This document shows positions 1 through 8,754 of a stretch of 64,000 bases of DNA, in pieces. The stretch covers positions 124,001-188,000 of the forward strand of contig JARACJ010000010.1 of the NCBI GenBank assembly GCA_028767165.1. The letters are read 5' to 3'. The notes beneath the pieces are model-generated. The model worked only from the letters and a program-made list of their open reading frames with translations, searched no databases and was not told the origin of the DNA. A program made the translations under genes and the position numbers. Source of the DNA: Proteobacteria bacterium DTSAM18. GTDB lineage: Bacteria; Myxococcota_A; UBA796; GCA-2862545. Numbering within the stretch: position 1 is the stretch's first letter; each line of letters begins with the position of its first letter.

Positions 1-1062
1 ATCGACCTGGGGCCCCACGATGAAGGGGCGACGGTGGGGGGACATGCCCGCCAGATCGGCGGCGGCCCCGAGCGCAAGCGCGGCCCGCCCTGGGGACGGC
101 ATGACACGGAAGGGCACCTCGCGGACCCGGCGGACGACCTGGCCGACGACATGGGGAAGCGCGTAGGCGGCGCCCACGAGCACGACCGTGCGGTGTCCCC
201 AGCGAGCGAGGTGGGCCCGGATGAGCTCCACGCTCACCTCGACCACGCGTTCCATGATCGTGGCCGCCGCATCCTCCGGTGAGAGTCCCTCGAAGGCATC
301 GAGCACCGCCGTGTCGCGGCCGGTGAGATCCAGCCAGCTGCTGGCGGCGACGCCGAGGCCCTCGACCCACACCCGCTGGCGCAGCAGATCGAGGGTGGGT
401 CCGTGGGGACGTCCCGCCGCACCGAGGGTGTCCAGCTCGTACAGGTGCGCCACGCCGAGCAGATCGACCACCAGGGCCAGGTGCAGGTGCAGGGCCGCCA
501 CGTCGGACTCGGCGCGCACGAGATCGAGCTGGCCGACCATCCCCACGTGCACCGCGAGTCCGACGCCGTCGTCGGCGGAGTGCAGCGTGACGACGAGCGC
601 CTCGTCGTTCTCCTGCATGCGGTAGGCCCCCTGGGCCAGGGCGCGGTGGACGTCGACGGTGGCCACCCGGGAGGCCTCGAAGCCCTCTTCCCGGAGGAGC
701 TCGTCGAGGTGTTCCTCCGCCTGGTCGGCCACCCAGGCTCCCAGTCCGGTACGCCGCAAGGCCGTGCGCCCCACGGCCTGCACACGGCCGAACAGGGATG
801 CGCCTCCGGGAATGTGCCGGAACAGCCCCACCTGTCGCTCGACGACGGCCATGGGATCGTACCGTCCGGCCACCGCGACCACGTCGATGTCACCGCGCTG
901 CATGCCGGCGTGTCGCAGGGCCTTGTCCATGAGGACCCAGGGAAGCCCCTGCACATCCTCGACGCCCTCGCCCCGCCCGCCCCAGACGGTACTGAGGATC
1001 CGATCGTCGCGGATGACCGCTGCGCTGGCATGGGTGCCCTGTGCGATGCCGAGGATGTTCAC
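1..1062 (-). CDS. Carbamoyltransferase-like protein (NodU/CmcH type), 3' end outside window
   Basis: Reading the minus strand from a GTG at 1062 gives 354 residues with no stop before the window edge, so the C-terminal part is missing. The start is chosen because AGGGGA lies about eight bases upstream. The protein opens NILGIAQGTHASAAVI, which fits the first strand-turn of the ASKHA-fold carbamoyltransferase N-terminal domain. Near residues 325-345 it reads PSPGRAALALGAAADLAG, like the conserved PGDxGxAxGAA segment of that family. NodU/CmcH/TobZ proteins transfer a carbamoyl group from carbamoyl phosphate to natural products or Nod factors. The metal-binding HHxxHA-type motif of the family appears here only as DVHRALAQGAY, so activity is uncertain. 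The gene is divergent from the NlpC/P60 gene, with an 86-base gap. Confidence 0.72.
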   Translation of the reverse strand, partial: MNILGIAQGTHASAAVIRDDRILSTVWGGRGEGVEDVQGLPWVLMDKALRHAGMQRGDIDVVAVAGRYDPMAVVERQVGLFRHIPGGASLFGRVQAVGRTALRRTGLGAWVADQAEEHLDELLREEGFEASRVATVDVHRALAQGAYRMQENDEALVVTLHSADDGVGLAVHVGMVGQLDLVRAESDVAALHLHLALVVDLLGVAHLYELDTLGAAGRPHGPTLDLLRQRVWVEGLGVAASSWLDLTGRDTAVLDAFEGLSPEDAAATIMERVVEVSVELIRAHLARWGHRTVVLVGAAYALPHVVGQVVRRVREVPFRVMPSPGRAALALGAAADLAGMSPHRRPFIVGPQVD

Positions 1063-1148
1063 CGGGGTCCCCTGGGTTGTGGGTCGGGAAGGTCGCCCAC
1101 GCTACACTACTCCCGCCCCCGAGAACGCGCCTGCCCGGAGTCTTCCAC

Positions 1149-1826
1149 GTGCGACTGTTGCTGACGGCCCTGCTGCTCGCCACCGGTTGTGGTCCCAAGG
1201 TCCTGACCTCCCCCGGTCCCACGAGTGTCGTGGGGCGCACGCCGACGCGCACCGCCTCCCAGCCGAGGACCGAACCCGACCGGCCATCCCGGGACACCCC
1301 CTCGGCTCGCCCCGAGCGCCCTGTGGAGCACCCTCTCGTCTCCGCGGCCAACAAGCTGCTCAAGCAGCGCTACCCCCGGGGCGCGCGGAACGACTGCTCC
1401 GGCTTCGTCTGCCTCACCTACGACCGCGCCGGCGGCGACCTGTCCGGCAACACGGCGAGCCTGTGGCAGATGGCCCGCGAGAACGGGTGGACCCACCGCA
1501 AGAAGCGCCCCGCCCCCGGTGATCTCGTGTTCTTCGACAACACCTACGATCGCAACGGCAACCGCCGCCTCGACGACGAGCTCACCCACATGGGCATCGT
1601 GCTGTCGGTCGATGGAGACGGCACCATCACGGTGGCCCACGGCGGCACGAAGAAGGGCCACACCACCATGGTGATGAACCTGCTGCAGCGCTCCGACCAC
1701 GAGGACGGCGGCGGCAAGGTGGTCAACGACTACCTGCGGGCCCGCTCCAGCAGGGATCCGGCCGCGGCCCGCTACCTGTCCGGGGAGCTGTGGCGGGGGT
1801 TCGCAACGATTCCGCTCGACCCCTGA
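1149..1826 (+). CDS. NlpC/P60-family lipoprotein (putative murein endopeptidase)
   Basis: A 225-residue lipoprotein. A GTG start at 1149 preceded by GGAG gives a short signal ending in the lipobox LATGC (Cys14), so it is probably anchored in a membrane. A low-complexity Thr/Pro/Arg linker to about residue 60 is followed by an NlpC/P60 cysteine-peptidase domain. The expected catalytic residues are visible: Cys83 in NDCSGFV, His147 in THMGIVLS and His164 in VAHGG. The motif PGDLVFF typical of the family lies between them. Such enzymes cleave peptide stems of peptidoglycan. An acidic insert DRNGNRRLDDE before the first His resembles a calcium-binding loop. It ends ten bases from the convergent SDR gene. 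Confidence 0.9.
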   Translation: MRLLLTALLLATGCGPKVLTSPGPTSVVGRTPTRTASQPRTEPDRPSRDTPSARPERPVEHPLVSAANKLLKQRYPRGARNDCSGFVCLTYDRAGGDLSGNTASLWQMARENGWTHRKKRPAPGDLVFFDNTYDRNGNRRLDDELTHMGIVLSVDGDGTITVAHGGTKKGHTTMVMNLLQRSDHEDGGGKVVNDYLRARSSRDPAAARYLSGELWRGFATIPLDP

Positions 1827-1836
1827 CGCCCGCGCC

Positions 1837-2574
1837 TCAGAAGTTCATCCGCCGGAACACGACCGACGGGATCGAACGCACGGCCAGCATGATGGGACGC
1901 CACAGCCAGGGCACGTAGCGCACCTGCACGGGACGACGGACGGCATCGACGATCTGGGCGGCGGCCGCGTCGGCCTCGATGAGCAGCGGGAGCGCTCCCC
2001 GATCCTTCGTCATGTCCGTCTTCACGGGACCGGGCTTGATGGTGACCACCCGCACGCCGTGGCGGTCGAGCCGGTTGCGCAGGGACTCGAGGAAGCTGTG
2101 CAGCGCGGCCTTGGAGGCACAGTAGGCGGGGTTGCCCAGCCGGCCACGGTCGCCGGCCACGGAGCCGATGCCCACCAGCACGCCACGGTGCAGCGGCCCC
2201 ATGTAGCTGGCGCCCGCGTTGAGCCAGGCCATGGCACCGAGGGTGTTGACCTGGAAGATGTGCGTGTCCTTGGCGGTGTCGAACTCGTCGAGCTCGACCG
2301 CGGGCATCACGCCGGCGGAGTAGACGAGCACGTCGACGCCGCCGAGCCGCTCGACACAGGTGCGGAAGGCCGCCTCCACCTGGTCGAGCTGAGTGACGTC
2401 GTGACGGACGGGCACCACCGCATCGCGGCCGAGCTCGGTCTGGAGGGCCCGCAGCCCCACCTCGTTGCGCGCGAGGGCCGCCACCTTGCAGCCACGGGCC
2501 ACGAAGGCCCGCACGAGGGCCTGGCCGATGCCACGGGACGCGCCCACCACCACCACACGGGTTCCGCTGTCCAA
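1837..2574 (-). CDS. Short-chain dehydrogenase/reductase
   Basis: A 245-residue classical SDR. The cofactor motif GASRGIG is at residues 11-17, the structural motif YSAGV (an NAG variant) near 85-89, the catalytic Ser at 138, and the YxxxK pair as Tyr151 and Lys155 in AYCASKAAL. Substrate is not deducible. I chose a TTG start at 2574 because GGAGG lies four bases upstream and the Rossmann strand then begins at the usual distance. A GTG at 2586 would add four residues. The start falls just after the stop of the mrp-type gene (2591), so the two are probably co-transcribed and translationally linked. Hydrophobic stretches in the last 30 residues suggest a membrane-leaning C-terminus. Confidence 0.85.
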   Translation of the reverse strand: MDSGTRVVVVGASRGIGQALVRAFVARGCKVAALARNEVGLRALQTELGRDAVVPVRHDVTQLDQVEAAFRTCVERLGGVDVLVYSAGVMPAVELDEFDTAKDTHIFQVNTLGAMAWLNAGASYMGPLHRGVLVGIGSVAGDRGRLGNPAYCASKAALHSFLESLRNRLDRHGVRVVTIKPGPVKTDMTKDRGALPLLIEADAAAAQIVDAVRRPVQVRYVPWLWRPIMLAVRSIPSVVFRRMNF

Positions 2575-2590
2575 TCCGCCTCCCACCAAT

Positions 2591-3709
<1,119 letters not shown>

Positions 3710-3855
3710 GGGACGCCTCTGCTGGTTCGTTCAAGGGGTATTCGGAGCCCCACTATCCTGTCACCGCCCACGTGGCCCAGCCCGGCGGGTCCCCTCCTCC
3801 GTTGTCAAGTACCGAACACCTCCGCTAGTCTGCCGAGGTCCACGGATGGGGCTCC

Positions 3856-4722
3856 ATGCGCGCATTGATTGCCACAGCAGCTGTACTTCTCTCCTCCCAG
3901 GCTCTCGCGGCGCCGCCCGAAGACGTCAGCCTGTCCAGCATGTCCACCTACCGCGGCGTGCCCGTGGTGGATCCCGTGGTCCTGGGCGATGCGTACGAGC
4001 TCGTCGTCAAGCAGCTCGGCGTGGCCGTGGGTACCCGCGTGCCCAGTCCGGCCCACACGCTCGGCGCCAGCGGCTTCGAGCTGGCGGTGGAGAACACCTT
4101 CGGCTTCAACCAGTCCACACGCGCCCCCGATGGCGCCGTGCCGGCCTGGGCCCGCGTGCACGAAGACGAGGATCCAGCCGCCTTCCTCAACGCCCTGGGC
4201 GTCTCGATGCGCAAGGGCCTGCCCTTCTCCACCGAGATCGGCATCGGGGCCCGCTGGCTGGTCAACTCCCACCAGGCGGTCATCAGCGGCTGGGGTCGCA
4301 TCGGCCTGGTGGAGAACTGGCGTCCCTGGCCCGACATCTCCGTGCACGTCGGCTACCACCACTACGTCGGCAACCCGGAGCTGCAGCTCGGCACCTGGGA
4401 GACGGGCATCACGGTCGGCACCTCCCTGCCCTTCGGCGCCAACCCCAAGGTCCGGCAGGCCTCCTTCAGCCCCTTCGCCGACTTCAACCTGCTCACCGTC
4501 GCCGCGGCCCCCACGATCGACCCCGAGCTCGCCTCCGAGATCGGCGCCGTGGCCTACGGCCGCCACGTGCCCGCGGGCATCGCGAGCACCAAGGCGCTGG
4601 TGATCCCGCAGCTGCAGGGCGGCTTCGAGATCAAGGGCGGCGGCGTGTTCTTCCGCTTCGCCGGTGGCTGGGCGTTCGGCACGATGGCCACCGCCAACGC
4701 GGCCTTCGGCTTCGCCTTCTGA
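3856..4722 (+). CDS. Exported protein of unknown function, possibly a small outer-membrane barrel
   Basis: A 288-residue protein with a clear Sec signal peptide, MRALIATAAVLLSSQALA, cleaved before APPED. The mature part is rich in Gly, aromatic and alternating polar/apolar stretches (for example GIGARWLVNSHQAVISGWGRIGLVENW) and ends in AFGFAF, an aromatic C-terminus often seen in outer-membrane beta-barrels. I do not recognise a family. The gene is followed after 17 bases by another outer-membrane-type gene on the same strand, so the two probably form one transcription unit concerned with the cell envelope. Confidence 0.75.
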   Translation: MRALIATAAVLLSSQALAAPPEDVSLSSMSTYRGVPVVDPVVLGDAYELVVKQLGVAVGTRVPSPAHTLGASGFELAVENTFGFNQSTRAPDGAVPAWARVHEDEDPAAFLNALGVSMRKGLPFSTEIGIGARWLVNSHQAVISGWGRIGLVENWRPWPDISVHVGYHHYVGNPELQLGTWETGITVGTSLPFGANPKVRQASFSPFADFNLLTVAAAPTIDPELASEIGAVAYGRHVPAGIASTKALVIPQLQGGFEIKGGGVFFRFAGGWAFGTMATANAAFGFAF

Positions 4723-4739
4723 GGTTGTCCCGGGCACCG

Positions 4740-7094
4740 ATGGGTACCGGGTGCGCACCGGTGCGTCGATTCCCCTTGCCCCATCCGCCCTTGCTCTCCT
4801 CGCTGTGCCTCCTGCTGTTCTCGCTGCCCGCCTGGGCCGACGTCCGCATCCGGATCGAGGCCACGGTCGACGAGGACCTGCGCGGCGTACGTGGCACCCT
4901 GACCGTGGTGCACACCGACGAGTCGCTGGCCTTCGTGGATCCCCTCGAAGACCTCCCGGTGCCCGACTACGAGCTCGACCTGTACCGGACCTTTCCCGGC
5001 GCCCCCAACCAGGGCGAGGTGCGCTGGCGCCAGGACGGCGACACGCTGCACTTCGAGACCCGGCTGCCCAAACGCTACGGCGACGTGGGCTGGACCCGCA
5101 AGGGCCTGATGGCCAACGGCGCGTGGTATCCGCAGCCCCTCACGGCGGACGGGCGGCTGCCGGTGGTCGACTGGGATCTGTCGATCGACGTGCCCGACGG
5201 CAGCGTGGGAGCGCTGGGCCAGGTGGCGGGCAGTCCGTCCCTGGGGTGGTCCGGGCAGGGGCAGCGCGCCTCCCTCGCCGTGGTGCCCGACGGCCGCATC
5301 ACCCGCGTCGAGGGCGGTGACTGGCACCTGCAGCTCCTCACCCGCGGCAAGCCCCGCAAGGTGCTCGTCGACAACCTGCGGGCACAGGTGGAGCAGCTCG
5401 ACGCCCCCACGGGCGAGGTCTGGGGCGTCGTTGTGGAGGGCCCCCTGCGCCGCCGCCTGTCCCGACCGGGCCGTGGCACCGCCTATGTGTCCGACCGGGC
5501 GTACAGGCTCACCAAGGGCCTGTATCGGATGCACCACGAGCCGGTCTTCACGGGCATCGTGGCGGCCACGGCCCCGCAGCCCGTCCGCCGCGACCGGCTG
5601 ATGCTGGCGAGCCTGACGGCCACGGAAGTCCGCAAGCGGGTGACCGAGCAGGGACAGCGCAAGGCCGACCTGCTGCGCCTCACCCGCTGGATCCCCATGG
5701 TCGATGCCGCCCTGTACGACCCGGAGATGGCGTTCCAGTCCGAGGTGTTCAAGCGGGTCCACCCCTCCGACAGGGTGCTCGACGATCTGGAGGAGCGCTT
5801 CACCCCCGCCACAGCCCCCTCCGTCGTGGTGGCCCAGCTCCGGGCGCAGCTCGGCGCGGAGGTCGTGCACCACCTGACCACCGAGCTCTCCACCGGGGCC
5901 TCCCTGGTGGAGGCCAGCGAGGCGACAGGTGTGGAGCAGGCCTGGTGGGACGACTGGGCGCGCCCCTATCCCGTCCAGGACTACACCCTCGAGGTGCGGG
6001 ACGCGCTGCTCACCATCCGCAGGGAGGCCCCCGAGGACGCCCAGGTGGAGGCGGTGCAGGTGCTCGTCGACGGGCAGACCTGGACGAAGGAGATGGGACC
6101 CGGCGAGGACGTGTGGCACCTGGACCTGCCCGAGGCGCCGAAGAAGGTGCGCCTCGACCCCGAGCGCATCCTGGGCCAGACGAGCCGCTGGAACGAGGTG
6201 CGGCCTCCGCCCATCCGCTGGTCGCTGTACGCCGCCATCTACTCGGTGCAGCTCAACCGGGGCTGGGTCTCCGCCGCCGGAAGCGTCACCGTGAACCGGG
6301 CCGACGACACCCACAACCGCTACCGGCTGACCGTGGCCACCTCGGGTTCGGACTGGATCCGGGGCACGCTGGCCTGGACCTACATGCTGGGACGCCCGCT
6401 CATGCGCACCACCCGGCGCTCCGCCCTTGTCACCAGCCTGTCGGGCGCATGGAAGAACCAGAGCTACCCGGGCAACGAGGACATCCCCTACTCCCTCGTG
6501 GGCAGCCTCGCGTGGGTCTACAACAGCCGCCGCACCACCCTGGCGCCGCTGCGAGGCCAGACCTACGGACTCGCGGTGACCGCCGGCGGCACGCCGAGCA
6601 ACGGCGGCGCCTTCGTCCGCACCACCGGCCACGCCTCCACCCGCATCCCGCTGCACCCCCGCCACGTGCTCGCGGGCCGCGTCAGCGCCGGCTGGGCGTG
6701 GGCCACGGAGGGCCAGCGACGCCTGAGCCTCGGCGGCCAGCTCAAGGTCCGCGGCATTCCCGACGGCCTGGTGCAGGGCGATGTCATCACGACCGGCAAC
6801 CTCGAGTACCGCGTGGCGCTGGTGCGCAACGCCTCCATCCCCTTCGGCCTGACCTTCCCCGCCGACCTCAACCTCGCCATCGGCCTGGATGTCGGCGGCG
6901 GCATCGACGGGGACACGGCGGTGGGCGGCGCGAGCGCGACGACCGGCATCGGGGTCATCACGGAGCACCTGGGCCTGTCGCCGGGCGGTGTGATGCTGTC
7001 GGTGAGCTTCCCGGTCTGGGCCACCTCCTACGAGGTCCACGAGGACGGCATCGTGGACTGGGAGTTCTTCCTGACCTGGGGCTACATGTTCTGA
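4740..7094 (+). CDS. Exported protein: M1-peptidase-like region (no HExxH) joined to a D15/BamA-type barrel
   Basis: About 784 residues. The N-terminus has a signal peptide ending LLLFSLPAWA. I give ATG 4740, but a GTG at 4761 would make a more ordinary signal. Residues roughly 35-200 are beta-rich and resemble the N-terminal sandwich of M1 aminopeptidases (segment ANGAWYPQPL). A helical middle (about 245-420) resembles the rest of an M1 fold but contains neither HExxH nor GAMEN. The last 300 residues look like an outer-membrane barrel of the surface-antigen (D15) type, with GGQLKVRGIPDG, NLEYRVALVRN and a terminal WGYMF. The likely location is the outer membrane. Substrate and role are unknown. 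The M1 assignment is inference by pattern; the barrel is better supported. Confidence 0.7.
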   Translation: MGTGCAPVRRFPLPHPPLLSSLCLLLFSLPAWADVRIRIEATVDEDLRGVRGTLTVVHTDESLAFVDPLEDLPVPDYELDLYRTFPGAPNQGEVRWRQDGDTLHFETRLPKRYGDVGWTRKGLMANGAWYPQPLTADGRLPVVDWDLSIDVPDGSVGALGQVAGSPSLGWSGQGQRASLAVVPDGRITRVEGGDWHLQLLTRGKPRKVLVDNLRAQVEQLDAPTGEVWGVVVEGPLRRRLSRPGRGTAYVSDRAYRLTKGLYRMHHEPVFTGIVAATAPQPVRRDRLMLASLTATEVRKRVTEQGQRKADLLRLTRWIPMVDAALYDPEMAFQSEVFKRVHPSDRVLDDLEERFTPATAPSVVVAQLRAQLGAEVVHHLTTELSTGASLVEASEATGVEQAWWDDWARPYPVQDYTLEVRDALLTIRREAPEDAQVEAVQVLVDGQTWTKEMGPGEDVWHLDLPEAPKKVRLDPERILGQTSRWNEVRPPPIRWSLYAAIYSVQLNRGWVSAAGSVTVNRADDTHNRYRLTVATSGSDWIRGTLAWTYMLGRPLMRTTRRSALVTSLSGAWKNQSYPGNEDIPYSLVGSLAWVYNSRRTTLAPLRGQTYGLAVTAGGTPSNGGAFVRTTGHASTRIPLHPRHVLAGRVSAGWAWATEGQRRLSLGGQLKVRGIPDGLVQGDVITTGNLEYRVALVRNASIPFGLTFPADLNLAIGLDVGGGIDGDTAVGGASATTGIGVITEHLGLSPGGVMLSVSFPVWATSYEVHEDGIVDWEFFLTWGYMF

Positions 7095-7101
7095 ATGCAC
7101 G

Positions 7102-7133
7102 AAGGGCGCCCCGGATGACTCCGGAGCGCCCTT
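7102..7133. terminator. Hairpin between convergent genes
   Basis: Two 13-base arms (7102-7114 and 7121-7133) pair with one mismatch around a six-base loop. The hairpin lies between the stop of the barrel gene (7094) and the stop of the convergent membrane protein (7158). There is no long T-run, so it is probably a bidirectional or weak terminator. Confidence 0.6.
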
Positions 7134-7157
7134 GCGCGGCATGCCGTGGCGGAGGCC

Positions 7158-8453
7158 TCAGCTGCCGTTGCCCCGGCGGAGCTCCTGCACCTTGTCGGCG
7201 GAGAAGCCCTCGTCGTCGGCCTGGATCCAGGCGTAGTCGACCTGCTTGCCATCGACCTCGCAGAAGGTGGGACGCCAGGAGGGGGTGCGGGTCCAGAGGA
7301 AGGCGCCGCCCCACATGGTGGCGGCCTCCGCGGAGATGAAGCCGAGCGCAGCCGCCAGGACGGACTGGGCGACGCCGCCGTACTGGTCGGAAAGCAGCAG
7401 GGCCTGGAAGAGCTCGCGGGCGCCCTCACCAGCGATGGTCGGAGACATGACCGTGCCGAGAATCTGGATGGTGGAGCCGAAGATGACCGGCCAGAACTCC
7501 ATCGTGGTCACGCCGAGCGCCAAACCGGTGAACACGTACACCGTGGCCGTGAGGAAGTGGGACACGTACTTGGCGAACAGCGTCGAGAACAGCAGGCTGA
7601 GCTGGCCTTCGTAGGCTCCGACCGCATCGGCGAACTTGCCGACGATGTTCTGCACCTTGGGAACGCCACCGAGCTTGCTGGCGAACCAGTTCACGATGCT
7701 CACCATGAGCTTGGGGCGCACCAGCATCAGGACGACGAACGTGGTGATGCCACCGGACACGCCGAGCAGGATGCCTGCCAGAACCGGTGCCGTCTCGGGG
7801 CTACCGAGCCCCACAGCCGCGCTCTTCACCACCGAGTAGGAGATGGGAAGGGTGAGCACGATGCCCAGAAGGAGTCCCGTGAGGCCAATGAACTTCTCGA
7901 GGGTCTTGGCCGTCACCACACGAGGAGTCTCGTTGGTGTAGCGGGCCGCCTCGTAGAGCGTGTAGCCGTCGAGGCCGATGGTGCTGGGCAGGAAGGTGCC
8001 GATGAAGCGACCGATCAAGAAGGAGGTCATGATGGTCTGCCAGAAGGGAAGGCGGATGCCCTGCCCCCGAAGCAGCAGGTTCCAACCGTAGGCGGACGCG
8101 ATGACGCTGACGAACTTGACCAGCATGGCCACGCAGGCCCACAGGAAGAAGGTCTGCGGATCGACCTGATCGATGTAGGTGGAGATCGCCTGGAACAGGG
8201 GCGCCTTCTCACCGTTCTCCATCTCGATGGGATGGCGCAGCAGCGACATCACACCGCCGATCGTGAACAGGACCTTCGCTACCAGGTCCAGGCGCTTCCT
8301 GGCTTGGCCATGCACGCTGCGACGACCGACGAAGAAGGTCGCGAAGGAAACCAGAAGAAGGCCGATGGCCATCAGACCGAGTTTTCCGGCCCACGCCATG
8401 GCGATGACGCCGGAGAAGGCCGCAGCGGCGACCGCCAGCAACACGATATGCAT
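7158..8453 (-). CDS. Polytopic membrane protein, lysylphosphatidylglycerol synthase TM / flippase-like (UPF0104) family
   Basis: A 431-residue protein with many hydrophobic helices. The start is ATG 8453 with GGAG seven bases upstream; the open frame extends further upstream, but that part is not hydrophobic or conserved-looking. The segment RFIGTFLPSTIGLDGYTLYEAARYTN matches the signature region of the integral-membrane LPG-synthase/AglD-type family, where FLP(S/G)xxGxD is typical. TIAGEGARELFQALLLS near the end is the second familiar motif. Members are flippases or uncharacterised membrane proteins linked to lipid or glycan metabolism. There is no MprF-type synthase domain. The substrate is unknown. 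A soluble tail of about 45 residues ends the protein. Confidence 0.75.
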   Translation of the reverse strand: MHIVLLAVAAAAFSGVIAMAWAGKLGLMAIGLLLVSFATFFVGRRSVHGQARKRLDLVAKVLFTIGGVMSLLRHPIEMENGEKAPLFQAISTYIDQVDPQTFFLWACVAMLVKFVSVIASAYGWNLLLRGQGIRLPFWQTIMTSFLIGRFIGTFLPSTIGLDGYTLYEAARYTNETPRVVTAKTLEKFIGLTGLLLGIVLTLPISYSVVKSAAVGLGSPETAPVLAGILLGVSGGITTFVVLMLVRPKLMVSIVNWFASKLGGVPKVQNIVGKFADAVGAYEGQLSLLFSTLFAKYVSHFLTATVYVFTGLALGVTTMEFWPVIFGSTIQILGTVMSPTIAGEGARELFQALLLSDQYGGVAQSVLAAALGFISAEAATMWGGAFLWTRTPSWRPTFCEVDGKQVDYAWIQADDEGFSADKVQELRRGNGS

Positions 8454-8754
8454 CCAAGCACTCCACTTCGATTCGTGGGACCCGAGGCGGACGACTACAG
8501 GACCCGCTGAGGGGTCGGTCCGTGGGTCGAGACGCCCGAACATGCCGGAAAACCCCGCCCATGGCCACCTGCCCATGAAGAAAAAGGGCAACTTCGCAGG
8601 ACCGCATCACGAAGGCGAAGCCACAATCACCCTCGAAGGTCCGGGACGCGCACGACGAATGGCACAGGTTTCCGCGGACGGTCCCACACCCATGGTCGCG
8701 GCGTCTCGCCGGTGGGTGGCGCGCAGGGCCCGCCTGCGCCCCGGGGAGGGCCTC
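8454..8754. other. Intergenic stretch with one GC hairpin
   Basis: Three hundred bases between the starts and stops of two minus-strand genes. A 7-bp perfect stem at 8721-8727/8733-8739, just past the end of the lytic transglycosylase gene, could be its terminator but has no T-run. The rest should hold the promoter of the flippase-like gene. I see no convincing small gene. Confidence 0.5.

Noticed and set aside
5530-5550. HEPVF in the M1-like protein considered as a zinc motif
   Set aside because: The second His needed for HExxH is absent, and the surrounding helix pattern does not fit, so I do not call it a metallopeptidase.
4554-7142. A 860-residue minus-strand open frame
   Set aside because: It is the shadow of the plus-strand barrel gene; the plus reading has a signal peptide, barrel motifs and a proper terminator.
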